A DNA stretch of 64,000 nt from Pelagicoccus sp. (GTDB lineage Bacteria; Verrucomicrobiota; Verrucomicrobiia; Opitutales; Opitutaceae). Position 1 is the first letter of the stretch; every line of letters starts with the position of its first letter. The translations under genes were made by a program, and so were the position numbers. The notes under the pieces are model-generated. The model worked only from the letters and a program-made list of their open reading frames with translations, had not been told where the DNA came from and did no database searches. Positions 17,807-27,673 of this stretch are shown here, piece by piece. The stretch covers positions 1-64,000 of the forward strand of contig JANQRJ010000080.1 in the NCBI GenBank assembly GCA_028284635.1. Reading direction: 5' to 3'.

Positions 17807-18069
17807 TGGGCTCGGTTGTGTGGCTTGGCAGGAGAAGTTAAAAGCGAAAAGTTGAGCCGGCGCCCGCCAGACGAATTCGCTGCGCCGCTATGGCGCTGCG
17901 ATGAATGAGTCTTAAAGTTGAGACGCTCTTCCGCTGGCAAACGCTTGCGAAGAAATTCGCTCTCGCCGAGCGGGTGGAAATCAAGACCTTCGTCATTTCA
18001 TGCACTAGAAGACTGTTTTCTTGATTGTCTGTTAGTTTCTGTGGGATACTAATAGGAAAGGAGGTTGAT

Positions 18070-18312
18070 ATGGCGAAAGGAACTACCGTTGAACTTGGAA
18101 GCGAGCTGGGCGAATTCGTGAGCGCAGGCGTTGCAAAGGGGCGATACCGCTCGGCGAGCGAAGTCATAAGGGCGGGCCTGCGGCTCCTCCAGGTCGAGGA
18201 GGCTAAGCTCGAAGCCTTGAGGAGCGCGTTGGTCGCAGGCGAGGAGAGTGGGGAGCCGAAGAGGTTCGAGGCTGGCGGCCTGGCCGAGATGATCGAGGGT
18301 GAAGACGAGTAA
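18070..18312 (+). CDS. ParD-like antitoxin (type II, ribbon-helix-helix)
   Basis: 80 residues from the ATG at 18070, preceded by a strong AGGAAAGGAGG ribosome-binding site. The N-terminal RHH motif (GTTVELGSELGEFV, then KGRYRSASEVIRAGLRLLQ) is that of ParD antitoxins, and the acidic C-terminal tail would wrap its ParE toxin. Its stop overlaps the toxin start (TAATG), the classic arrangement. The toxin gene is interrupted (next entry), so this antitoxin may be an orphan. Confidence 0.87.
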   Translation: MAKGTTVELGSELGEFVSAGVAKGRYRSASEVIRAGLRLLQVEEAKLEALRSALVAGEESGEPKRFEAGGLAEMIEGEDE

Positions 18313-18605
18313 TGTTCGAGCTTTTTCTTCTTAGGAGGGCGAGAAACGACCTCAGGAAGATCCGAAGAGACACTGCGGCCGATTGGGGCGAGAGCCAGGC
18401 AAGCGCGTATATCGGGGAGATAGACGGGCAGTTCGCAAGGCTGCAGAGGTTTCCGGAAAGCGGCCCGGCATGCGACGAGGTTCGCAAGGGGTAGCGCAAG
18501 CAGCTTGTTGGCCGACACGTCGTTTACTACCGGATAGAGGGAGACACGATCGTCGTCTCCCGCGTCCTGCACCAGAAGCGCGACGTCAAGGGGAAGATGG
18601 TTTGA
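18312..18605 (+). pseudogene. ParE/RelE-type toxin gene interrupted by one in-frame stop
   Basis: The frame from 18312 reads MFELFLLRRARNDLRKIRR... to DEVRKG and then hits TAG at 18492-18494. Past that stop the same frame continues as typical ParE sequence (RKQLVGRHVVYYRIEG, then IVVSRVLHQKRDV) to a TGA at 18603-18605, giving 97 codons in all. In ParE homologues the interrupted position is usually an aromatic residue, so a Tyr codon changed to TAG is the simplest explanation. The truncated 60-residue product lacks the C-terminal strands needed for toxicity. Confidence 0.85.
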
Positions 18606-18752
18606 GCTACGAGCGGGGTCCGATGCCGTCCCATCGTCTTTATGGGCGATGACGTCTGCTCCAATCAAGGTTGATGAGTAAACTCGGGGGTTCTCAGGAT
18701 TTGGTTTTGGCTAGTGGAGGTCTACTTCGGGTGGCTGTGTGACTGGGAATTG

Positions 18753-18992
18753 ATGGTTGATGCTTTGACGGGGGCGGTTCTAGAGTCGGCTCCCATGCAG
18801 CAGATCGTCGATCAAATCGGAGGCCTCTACGATGTGTATCCCGCTTGGCTGGTCACGACTTGCCTGGCGATCGTGGGCCTAGGGTTGGGCTGGGGGTTGT
18901 GGAAGCTGATCCGCTTTGGATTGGTCGTCATGGTGACGTTGCTTCTGCTGACGATCGTGGTTTTCGTGGGCTGGATGATTTTGGGCGGGTGA
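18753..18992 (+). CDS. Small membrane protein of unknown function
   Basis: About 79 residues if it starts at 18753; 18714 or 18795 are also possible. Two hydrophobic stretches are visible (AWLVTTCLAIVGLGLGWGLW and FGLVVMVTLLLLTIVVFVGW), so it is probably a two-helix inner-membrane protein. I recognise no family. It precedes pyrG by about 175 bp. Confidence 0.5.
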   Translation: MVDALTGAVLESAPMQQIVDQIGGLYDVYPAWLVTTCLAIVGLGLGWGLWKLIRFGLVVMVTLLLLTIVVFVGWMILGG

Positions 18993-19143
18993 GAAAATAT
19001 GGACCCCATCCTCAAACCTATCATGGCGCCGCCCTGGATCAAAAAGAGCTCAGCTCCAAGGGCTTGCGTCTGAGATCGCCTGCAGCTGCGCTGTCTCTGG
19101 CGATTTCACACGCAACTGAGTTTGTGGATAGGTTCTAGTTTGA

Positions 19144-20799
<1,656 letters not shown>

Positions 20800-20817
20800 G
20801 TTTTCATCGATCCTGCC

Positions 20818-22392
20818 ATGAGTTTCCAAATCGACGTGCCGATCCCCTCCATGGGAGCCACCGTCAACGAAATGACCTTGATCGACCTGCTCGTCGAGGC
20901 AGGCAAGCGTATTGGCAAGGGGGAAAAGCTGGCCGAACTCGAAAGCGACAAATCCGTCTTCGACTTCGAGGCTCCTTGCGATGGCATCGTGCGCCGCATC
21001 TTCTGCCGAGCTGGCGACATTATCGAAGTCGGCACTCCATTTTTGCGTATCGAGACCGAGGATACAGCGATGGGCCACCTCAAGGTCGACGGTGAGACTG
21101 CCGCGCCCGCGCCCCCTGCCGCGCCTGTCGCAGAAGCGTCGCCTCAGCCCTTAATGCAGGATCTCTCGCAAGCAGCCGCTCCGACTGCGCCGCCTGCCAC
21201 GCTGGAACGGAGTGGAGGCGGACGTTGGACTCCCCGTGCCAAGAAGCTCGCTCTTGAACGCGGCCTCCAGCCCGAAACCCTCACCGGCATCGTCGGCACC
21301 GGTCCCGGCTCTCGCGTCACCGGAGACGACTTGACCCGTTTCCTGGAAAGCTCTTCCCCTCCTGCCTCGTCTCCGACTGCTTCGCCCGCTGCGGCTTCCG
21401 ACGGCGCCGCCTATACGGTTTGCGTCGCAGGCATCGGCTATGCCGTGCCCCAAAACGCTCGTTCGAATGCGGAGATTCTCAAGCAGTTTCCTGGCAAGAC
21501 GGAGCAGGAGATCGTCAAGGTCACCGGCATCCAGCAGCGCTACGTCATTTCGGAAGGAGAGTCTGCTACCAGCCTTGCCAGCGAAGCTACCAGCAAGGCG
21601 CTTGAGATGGCTGCTTTGGCGACCTCCGATATCGATGCGGTCGTCGTAGCGACTTTACTGCCCGACCAGCCCGTGCCGGGAGCAGCCAGTGTGCTTGCCA
21701 AGGAACTCGGCATCGAAAAGGCCCTCGCCTTCGATCTCAACGCCGCCTGCTCCGGTTGGCTCTATGCCTTGGAGGTCGGTCGCAGCCTCATTCTCGGCGG
21801 CACCGCTAAGAACGTTCTCGTGGTCACGGCCGAGATCCTTTCCCGCATCACCAATCCCAAGGATCACGAGACCGCCTTTCTCTTCGGCGATGGAGCCGGC
21901 GCGGCGATCCTCACTCCGCGGGAAGGAGGGCACCGGCTTTCCCGCCTGGAGCTTAGTGGCGACGCCCGTTTCACCGACGCGATTTCGCGCATTGGCGGCG
22001 GCGCTCTGAATCCCATCCCCAAGCCTGGCGAGGATCTGGATCCCTTTTATCTCAAGATGGACGGGGGCGTCGTATTCAAAAGAGCAGTACTCGCCTTTTC
22101 CGATATCATCGAAAGCGCTTTGCGGCGCCACGGCTTGTCTCCCGACGACGTTTCTTGGGTAGTGCCGCATCAGGCCAACGCTCGCATTTTGCGGGCAGTC
22201 AGCAAGCGAGTCGGCATTCCCTACGAGAAGTTCGTGGTCACGATCAACAACTACGGCAACACCTCGGCCGCTTCCGTCTCCATGGCTCTGGGTTGGGCCG
22301 CGGAGGAAGGCATTTTCGAGGAGGGCGACAAGGTCATCTTCTGCTCCGTAGGCGCCGGCTTTACCTTCGCCGGTGGGCTGATGACCTGGTGA
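20818..22392 (+). CDS. Fusion of lipoyl domain, E3-binding domain and beta-ketoacyl-ACP synthase III
   Basis: 524 residues in three parts. Residues 1-80 form a biotinyl/lipoyl domain with Lys45 in the ESDKS turn, the expected lipoylation site. Residues about 136-176 match a peripheral-subunit (E3)-binding domain (WTPRAKKLALERGLQ, then GIVGTGPGSRVTGDDL). Residues about 198-524 are a complete KAS III/FabH with Cys311 (NAACSGWLYAL), His451 (VVPHQANARI) and Asn481 (INNYGNTSAAS). Ala/Pro/Ser linkers join the parts, as in dehydrogenase E2 subunits. FabH normally condenses acyl-CoA with malonyl-ACP to start fatty acids. The fused swinging arm suggests priming from a 2-oxoacid dehydrogenase; that is inference. 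Confidence 0.9.
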   Translation: MSFQIDVPIPSMGATVNEMTLIDLLVEAGKRIGKGEKLAELESDKSVFDFEAPCDGIVRRIFCRAGDIIEVGTPFLRIETEDTAMGHLKVDGETAAPAPPAAPVAEASPQPLMQDLSQAAAPTAPPATLERSGGGRWTPRAKKLALERGLQPETLTGIVGTGPGSRVTGDDLTRFLESSSPPASSPTASPAAASDGAAYTVCVAGIGYAVPQNARSNAEILKQFPGKTEQEIVKVTGIQQRYVISEGESATSLASEATSKALEMAALATSDIDAVVVATLLPDQPVPGAASVLAKELGIEKALAFDLNAACSGWLYALEVGRSLILGGTAKNVLVVTAEILSRITNPKDHETAFLFGDGAGAAILTPREGGHRLSRLELSGDARFTDAISRIGGGALNPIPKPGEDLDPFYLKMDGGVVFKRAVLAFSDIIESALRRHGLSPDDVSWVVPHQANARILRAVSKRVGIPYEKFVVTINNYGNTSAASVSMALGWAAEEGIFEEGDKVIFCSVGAGFTFAGGLMTW

Positions 22393-22425
22393 GTTAAAGT
22401 TAGAAGTAAGAAGGCAGAGTGTAGA
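22391..22425. repeat. Diverged purine-rich repeat
   Basis: GTTAAAGTTAGAAGTAAGAAGG-type sequence follows the KAS III stop codon and resembles the GAAGAGTGAAGAG family, but is diverged. The rest of the 103-bp gap to rsmE holds nothing clear. Confidence 0.4.
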
Positions 22426-22495
22426 ACCGGACTTTTGCAGCCGCAATCGTTTACGAACCCGCTTGAGGGTGAGAAGGCCAGCCAAGGGTTGGATT

Positions 22496-23233
22496 TTATC
22501 CGTCCAGTTCGTGCCGAATCAAGCTCAGCGCGGCTACTGCAGCGGTCTCGCAGCGCATGACATGAGGTCCTAGGCTTGTCGGTAGAAAGCCTGCCTCGAT
22601 TGCCAGCTCTGTCTCCCGAGACGTAAAGTCCCCCTCCGGTCCAACCAACCAGATTGCGTTGCGAAAGCCGGATTGCGCTGCGAGCAACTGCTTCAGCGGT
22701 CGAGCTTCTGGAGCGAGGCTGGCGATGAGCTTCAGCTCGTAGTGTTTTGCCGATTCGAGAAAATCCTCGAAAGCAAGAAGGGGCTCGATTTCCAGAAGGA
22801 AGGGATTGCCGCTCTGCTTGGCTCCCTCGATGGCCGCAGTCTGCCATTTTGCGTTTTTGCTTTTCGCCCGCTGTACATCGAACCGAGCTTCGACGCGCTG
22901 GCTGACGATAGGATGAAGGCGCTGCGCTCCGATCTCCGTGGCCTTGCGGATGATGCTTTCGATCAGCTTGCCTTTGGGGAGCGCTTGGGCGAGGGCTATC
23001 GAGCGAGCGGGTCGTTCGAAGCGGTGGCTTGCTTCCACTTTCAGAGTAGCTCGGTTTTTGCGGGCCTCGACCAGGGTGGCGTCCCACTCGTTTCCCGTTC
23101 CATCGAAGAGTCGGACTGGATCGCCTGGGCGGGCTCGGTTGGCTGCGACGAGGTGCAGAGATTCCTCAGGGGAAAGGGCGATCGTGTCTCCGTCGAAGGA
23201 GCCAGCTTCGCAAAAGCAGCGAAAGTCGAGCAT
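22496..23233 (-). CDS. rsmE: 16S rRNA (uracil(1498)-N3)-methyltransferase
   Basis: 245 residues from the ATG at 23233, which has AGGAGAGG about nine bases upstream; a TTG at 23239 sits too close to that site. It has the N-terminal PUA-like part (HLVAANRARPGDPVRLFDGT) and the SPOUT methyltransferase fold with QALPKGKLIESIIRKATEIG, the knot segment LVGPEGDFTSRETELA and LGPHVMRCETAAVAALS. It methylates U1498 of 16S rRNA. Confidence 0.93.
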   Translation of the reverse strand: MLDFRCFCEAGSFDGDTIALSPEESLHLVAANRARPGDPVRLFDGTGNEWDATLVEARKNRATLKVEASHRFERPARSIALAQALPKGKLIESIIRKATEIGAQRLHPIVSQRVEARFDVQRAKSKNAKWQTAAIEGAKQSGNPFLLEIEPLLAFEDFLESAKHYELKLIASLAPEARPLKQLLAAQSGFRNAIWLVGPEGDFTSRETELAIEAGFLPTSLGPHVMRCETAAVAALSLIRHELDG

Positions 23234-23783
23234 GAGCAAAAGCCTCTCCTTAACCGCTAGCGGCTTACAAACAGAAAAGACGCCGCTTTCGCGACGCCTT
23301 TCCTAACTTATCAAACTACAAACCAGAAAAAAATTGTTTCCTGTAGCTACGGAAAAGATAGGCGCGACTTTAGCGTTTTCGTTCAAAAAAAGAGAGAACA
23401 AGCCAATCTTTCTATCCGGTTTCCTGGTCTGGTTCAGGGGGGCGAGGCGCATTGCCTTTGGGGTTTTCGGACACAAAAAAGGCGCCGCTTTCGCGGCGCC
23501 TTTCTCGACTTATCAAACTACAAACTAGATACAAAATATGAACAAACCCTTATTGTTACAGTGGGATAGACGAGGTCGGGTGCGAAACGTTCAAAGTCGG
23601 TAGGCTTTTTTTTGGAAACGAAGTCGATAGATTTATAAAGTCTTGTGGCTCAAGGATAAGGCAGTTCGATTTTCTTCCTGGATCAGTGCCACGACGAGTC
23701 AAATAGGCTTGCTTCGGTCAGTTGCCATGCCAGAAAGCGTCCCTGTTCGGCGGCTGGATTGCCTAAGCTGTCGAAGCCGGAAT
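23234..23783. other. 550-bp gene-free region with a duplicated terminator module
   Basis: No convincing coding frame; a 64-codon frame at 23334-23528 looks random. Two copies of a ~48-bp module lie about 200 bp apart (23275-23322 and 23477-23527): a GCCGC-TTTC-GCGG-type hairpin, then T-run, then ACTTATCAAACTACAAAC in both. The sequence between them shows no gene. Confidence 0.6.
23478..23506. terminator. Strong bidirectional terminator hairpin (second copy)
   Basis: AAAGGCGCCGC (23478-23488) and GCGGCGCCTTT (23493-23503) pair perfectly around TTTC, with A and T runs on both sides. The first copy at 23276-23301 has two mismatches. Confidence 0.75.
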
Positions 23784-23865
23784 GCCCAGGTGGCGGAATT
23801 GGTAGACGCGCCTGACTCAAAATCAGGTTTCTTCGGAAGTGTGGGTTCGATTCCCACCCTGGGTA
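23784..23865 (+). tRNA. tRNA-Leu (anticodon CAA)
   Basis: Acceptor GCCCAGG pairs with CCTGGGT (one G-T pair at the end). The anticodon stem CCTGA/TCAGG encloses the loop CTCAAAA, giving anticodon CAA. The class-II long variable arm TTTCTTCGGAAGT and the T arm GTGGG-TTCGATT-CCCAC are present. CCA is not encoded. A TCCCGC/GCGGGA hairpin without T-run follows. Confidence 0.95.
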
Positions 23866-24014
23866 CTCCCGCCTGCTGCGGGATCACGCCGTAGCCCGGA
23901 GGGCGTAGGCGACACTTTGGCACTTCCGCGATCTTCGGCGGCGTTACAATTGCTTTCCATTCTCGTGGAAACGCGCCATGGTTTTCGGTTTTTCAGCCAA
24001 ATCCTATTCGAGAG

Positions 24015-25076
24015 ATGGTCATGCCTGCACATCCGAAAACCTATTCCGAAGCCGAGATCGAGGACGAGGCCAAGCGTCTGCTGGCCAGACTCATGCATGT
24101 CGAATGCGAGGCTAGCCGCTCCTGGAACATCGAGGCTTGCCGAGAAATCGCTCCCCTTACCCTGGAGATCAACGATCTGAAAAAGGAGAAGGGAGCGGTG
24201 GTCTTGGCCCATTCCTACGTCGAGCCGGAGATCGTCTACGGCGTGGCTGACTTTGCGGGCGATTCGTACATGCTGAGTCTCAAGGCCAAGCAGGCAGCGG
24301 CTGAACGCATCGTCTTTTCGGGAGTGGTCTTCATGGCCGAGACGGCGAAAATTCTCTCGCCTGAGGCGGAAGTGGTAGTCCCGGATCGCGGCTCCGGCTG
24401 CTCGCTGGCCGACTCGCTCACTGGCGCTCAGCTGCGCGAGCTGAAAAGCCGCTACCCGGATGCGGCAGTTGTCTGCTACATCAATAGCACTGCCGATGTG
24501 AAGGCCGAGTGCGACGTCTGCGTGACCTCTAGCAACGTCTACAAAATCGTGGCCTCTCTCCCGCAAAAGAGGATCCTATTCGTGCCCGACCGGCTCATGG
24601 CTGAGAACATCCGGGTGGAGATGCGCAAGCGCGGCATCGACAAGGAGATCCTTTCCTCTGACGGCACCTGCATAGTGCACGACCGTTTCGATCCGAACAT
24701 CGTCGTCGATGCCCGTCGGAAGTATCCTGGGCTCAAAGTCGTCTCCCACCCCGAGTGCACGATCGATATCACCGGCCAAAGCGATTTCGTGGGCAGTACC
24801 GGCGCGATGATGGAGTATGTCAAGACGACGGAGGCTCCCTATTTTATGATGCTCACCGAATGCGGGCTCCTGGAGCGTCTAGAGGTGGAGTCTCCTGAGA
24901 AGAATTTCATCTCCGGCTGCAAGCTCTGCCCCTATATGAAGATGAACTCTCTGGAAAAGATTCGCGACGTATTGGTTTCTCCACGACAGGAGCAGATCAT
25001 CGAGCTAGACGAAGAGCTTCGCCTCAAAGCCCTTGGCTCCATCGAACGCATGTTCGAAATCGCCGAATCGAAGTAG
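24015..25076 (+). CDS. nadA: Quinolinate synthase
   Basis: 353 residues. It shows the family segments VVLAHSYVEPEIVYGVADFA, FVGSTGAMMEYVKTT and the Fe-S cysteines, including those in MLTECGLLERLE and SGCKLCPYMKMN. The 4Fe-4S enzyme condenses iminoaspartate with dihydroxyacetone phosphate to quinolinate in NAD synthesis. It sits directly before nadB, which supplies iminoaspartate, so the two form a functional pair. Confidence 0.95.
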   Translation: MVMPAHPKTYSEAEIEDEAKRLLARLMHVECEASRSWNIEACREIAPLTLEINDLKKEKGAVVLAHSYVEPEIVYGVADFAGDSYMLSLKAKQAAAERIVFSGVVFMAETAKILSPEAEVVVPDRGSGCSLADSLTGAQLRELKSRYPDAAVVCYINSTADVKAECDVCVTSSNVYKIVASLPQKRILFVPDRLMAENIRVEMRKRGIDKEILSSDGTCIVHDRFDPNIVVDARRKYPGLKVVSHPECTIDITGQSDFVGSTGAMMEYVKTTEAPYFMMLTECGLLERLEVESPEKNFISGCKLCPYMKMNSLEKIRDVLVSPRQEQIIELDEELRLKALGSIERMFEIAESK

Positions 25077-25089
25077 CCGCTTCGCATCC

Positions 25090-25122
25090 ACTTCTTCACT
25101 CTTCGTTCTTAACTCTTCACTT
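25090..25122. repeat. Purine-rich repeat (reverse orientation) before the nadB start
   Basis: CTTCTTCACTCTTCGTTCTT followed by AACTCTTCACTT is the complement of the GAAGAGTGAAGAG tract. It ends six bases before the nadB GTG and fills most of the 51-bp nadA-nadB gap, leaving no visible Shine-Dalgarno. Confidence 0.65.
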
Positions 25123-25127
25123 AAAAA

Positions 25128-26726
25128 GTGGATACGATTCGCACAGACTGTCTCGTCATCGGAGCGGGACTTGCCGGCAGTTCCTACGCCCACTATGCCT
25201 GCAGCCAGGGTCTCAGCGTTGCGATGGTCTGCGCTCACGAGCTGTCCAGCGGGACGAACAGCCGCTGGGCTCAAGGTGGCATTATTTTCGATACCTCCTA
25301 TAATCCCGAGCAGCTGGAGCGGGATATAATGGAAGCGTCCGACGGCACGGCCAACCCCACGGCTGTGCGCTCTCTAGTAAGCGAAGGGCAGGATGCGGTA
25401 CAGGCGCTCCTGCTCGACGAGCTTCAGGTGCCATTCGACCGAGCGGAAGATGGCGAGCTTCTCTACACTCGCGAAGGCGGACACAGCGACCGGCGTATAA
25501 TCTTTTCCAAGGACGTCACTGGGCGGGCGATTCTCAGCAGCTTCCACCGCTATGTTCAGTCTCTGCGAGGGCTGACTATTCTGGAAAATCACGTGGCGAT
25601 CGACTTGCTTACGCTGTCGCACAACTCGGTGCATCCAAACGACAAATACAAGCCGATCACTTGCATAGGTGCCTATGTGTTCGATGCTCTCTCCGGCGAG
25701 ACCAAGGCTATCATAGCCAAGAAGACGATCCTTGCTACCGGCGGCCTCGGTCAGATCTTCCAGAACACGACCAACCAGCGCGGCGTGGTGGGGCATGGCG
25801 TGGCTATGGCTCAGCGGGTGGGAGCTCGCCTTATCGATCTCGAGTATATCCAGTTTCACCCGACTGTTTTTCTGAAGAAGAACTGCCAGTTGTTTCTCGT
25901 CTCCGAAGCGGTTCGTGGCGAAGGCGGCGTTCTCGTAAACTCGAGGGGTAAGAGCTTTATGGATACGCAGCATCCGCGAGGCTCCTTGGCTCCGCGCGAT
26001 ATCGTGGCCCGAGCGATCCACCGCGAGCTCATGGCCAGTGGGGAAAGCTGCGTCTACATCGATCTCTCCGGCCTCAAGCCGGAGTTCATCAAGGACCGCT
26101 TCCCCTCCATCTACGAGCGGGCTTTGGCGAGCGGGGTGGACATCAGTCGCGAACCGATTCCGGTTGCTCCGGCAGCTCACTACACCTGTGGCGGAGTCTA
26201 CACGGACCTCGAAGGTCGCAGCTCGGTACTCAATCTCAACGCGATCGGCGAGACGGCCTGCACCGGCTTGCACGGGGCCAACCGTCTAGCCAGCACGTCT
26301 CTGCTGGAGTGCCTGGTTTCAGCTAAGCTCACCGCTTTGGCAGACGTGCGTGACGTGGCCAACGACGACTTTCACCTGCCGGATGTGCACGAGTGGCGTA
26401 GTCCGGACGAAGTGGCCGACGAGGTTCTGATCCGCCAAGACATGCGTCTGATCAAGAGCACCATGTGGAACTACGTCGGTCTCGTGCGTTCGCGTCGCCG
26501 GCTGATGCGGGCTCGTCGCATCCTCAGCCAACTGGCCGAGGAGATCGGAAGCTTCTACGCCGACAATCGCCTAAGCCGCTCCCTCATCGAGCTGCGAAAT
26601 GCCGTTAAGTCCGCTTTGCTCGTCGTGCATGCCGCCAGTTTGAACCCCCGAAGCAAGGGTAGCCACTACATTACTGACGAAGAGGAGATAGACCTGCCGC
26701 TCGAGCGCCACGACGACCTGAAGTAG
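25128..26726 (+). CDS. nadB: L-aspartate oxidase
   Basis: 532 residues from a GTG at 25128. It has the FAD dinucleotide-binding motif CLVIGAGLAGSSYAHYA, the GTNSRWAQGGI loop, HPTVFLKKN with FLVSEAVRGEGGVLVNSRG, the catalytic-Arg region HPRGSLAPRDIVARAIHREL, and GLHGANRLASTSLLECLVSA before the C-terminal helical domain. It oxidises L-aspartate to iminoaspartate, the nadA substrate. A dispersed repeat occupies the spacer where a ribosome-binding site would be expected, so translation may be coupled to or limited by that element. Confidence 0.95.
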   Translation: MDTIRTDCLVIGAGLAGSSYAHYACSQGLSVAMVCAHELSSGTNSRWAQGGIIFDTSYNPEQLERDIMEASDGTANPTAVRSLVSEGQDAVQALLLDELQVPFDRAEDGELLYTREGGHSDRRIIFSKDVTGRAILSSFHRYVQSLRGLTILENHVAIDLLTLSHNSVHPNDKYKPITCIGAYVFDALSGETKAIIAKKTILATGGLGQIFQNTTNQRGVVGHGVAMAQRVGARLIDLEYIQFHPTVFLKKNCQLFLVSEAVRGEGGVLVNSRGKSFMDTQHPRGSLAPRDIVARAIHRELMASGESCVYIDLSGLKPEFIKDRFPSIYERALASGVDISREPIPVAPAAHYTCGGVYTDLEGRSSVLNLNAIGETACTGLHGANRLASTSLLECLVSAKLTALADVRDVANDDFHLPDVHEWRSPDEVADEVLIRQDMRLIKSTMWNYVGLVRSRRRLMRARRILSQLAEEIGSFYADNRLSRSLIELRNAVKSALLVVHAASLNPRSKGSHYITDEEEIDLPLERHDDLK

Positions 26727-26750
26727 CGGGCCTGCGGCCCGAGGTGGATA

Positions 26751-26866
26751 GGTGTTAGGTTTTTAGGCTGTCCTTCGACAGGCTCAGGATCTGCGATAGG
26801 TTTTGGAAATCGGAAAACGTCGTTTGGCGTTGTGCAACCAACCCTACCGCCTAAAAACCTAACGCC
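26751..26866. repeat. TTAGG-type inverted repeat with a nested CTTCGACAGGCTCAGG motif
   Basis: GGTGTTAGGTTTTTAGGC (26751-26768) pairs with GCCTAAAAACCTAACGCC (26849-26866) with one G-T pair. The 80-nt loop carries CCTTCGACAGGCTCAGGA (26772-26789), a motif also seen at 40169. The element fills the nadB-nitroreductase gap. Confidence 0.75.
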
Positions 26867-26883
26867 TAAACAACCTCCACCAA

Positions 26884-27534
26884 ATGCCTTCCATCTCAGC
26901 TGACCATCTCCTCGAGCAACTCAACTGGCGCTACGCCACCAAGATCTTCGATCCCAGCCGCAAGATTCCCTCGGAAACCATTACGGCTCTGGAGGACGCT
27001 CTCGTGCTCGCGCCTTCGTCCTTCGGCCTTCAGCCCTGGAAGTTCATCGTGGTCGGGGATCAGGCGATCAAGGACCAGATGCCAGCTATTTCCTGGAATC
27101 AGACGCAGCCGAAAGACTGCTCCCACATGGTCGTTCTTGCGATGCAGCAGGGCTTCAACCGAGGGGACGTGGGTCGCTTCATCGATCGCATGGCGGAGGC
27201 GCGCGACGTGTCCGCCGAGTCCTTGGCAGGTTACGAGGAGTTCGCTGGAGGTTTCGTTGACGGGGCGAACAAGGAGGGTTGGATAGACGCGTGGTCCAAG
27301 AACCAAGTCTACATAGCGATCGGCCAACTGATGGCGGCTGCGGCGATGCTTGGAGTCGATGCCTGCCCGATGGAGGGCATCCAGCCGGCTAGCTACGACA
27401 AGCTGCTCGGACTCGAAGGTACTGGCTACACGTCCGTTCTCGGCTGCGCTCTCGGCTATCGGTCGGAAGACGACAAGTATGCCAGTCTGGCGAAGGTTCG
27501 CTACGAGAAGAGCGAAGTGCTCGAGCGCCGCTAG
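26884..27534 (+). CDS. Nitroreductase-family NAD(P)H-dependent flavoprotein
   Basis: 216 residues. Nitroreductase signatures include the N-terminal WRYATKIFDPSRKI (FMN phosphate contact), APSSFGLQPWKFIVVGD and ACPMEGIQPASYDKLLGL, with the C-terminal LGCALGYRSEDD. Such proteins bind FMN as homodimers and reduce nitro compounds, quinones or other acceptors; the physiological substrate is unknown. It is cytoplasmic, since no signal is present. Confidence 0.9.
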   Translation: MPSISADHLLEQLNWRYATKIFDPSRKIPSETITALEDALVLAPSSFGLQPWKFIVVGDQAIKDQMPAISWNQTQPKDCSHMVVLAMQQGFNRGDVGRFIDRMAEARDVSAESLAGYEEFAGGFVDGANKEGWIDAWSKNQVYIAIGQLMAAAAMLGVDACPMEGIQPASYDKLLGLEGTGYTSVLGCALGYRSEDDKYASLAKVRYEKSEVLERR

Positions 27535-27537
27535 CTC

Positions 27538-27610
27538 CTGGGAACGCGGGCGGCTAGCCCGCAAGAATGGAGGATCTTGAAAGTTGCGGGCGAGCCGCCC
27601 GCGTTCCCAG
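27538..27610. repeat. REP-like hairpin, GGGAACGCGGGCGGCT stem
   Basis: 27-nt arms at 27538-27564 and 27584-27610 pair almost perfectly around a 19-nt loop containing GAATGGAGGATCTTG. That loop core recurs in hairpins at 28903, 29420, 40294, 43954 and 46736 although the stems differ. Confidence 0.85.
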
Positions 27611-27673
27611 ATTCTCTTCAAAATCCTTCCGGCGTTGACTCGCCGTGCTCGCCTGCCTCTTCTTTTCGCCCGC

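Noticed and set aside
18492..18494. TAG as a recoded sense codon or readthrough site
   Set aside because: Other genes here use all three stops normally and no recoding context is visible; nonsense mutation is simpler.
23334..23528. 64-codon open frame in the empty region before tRNA-Leu
   Set aside because: Ends inside the duplicated terminator module, no ribosome-binding site, no recognisable sequence.
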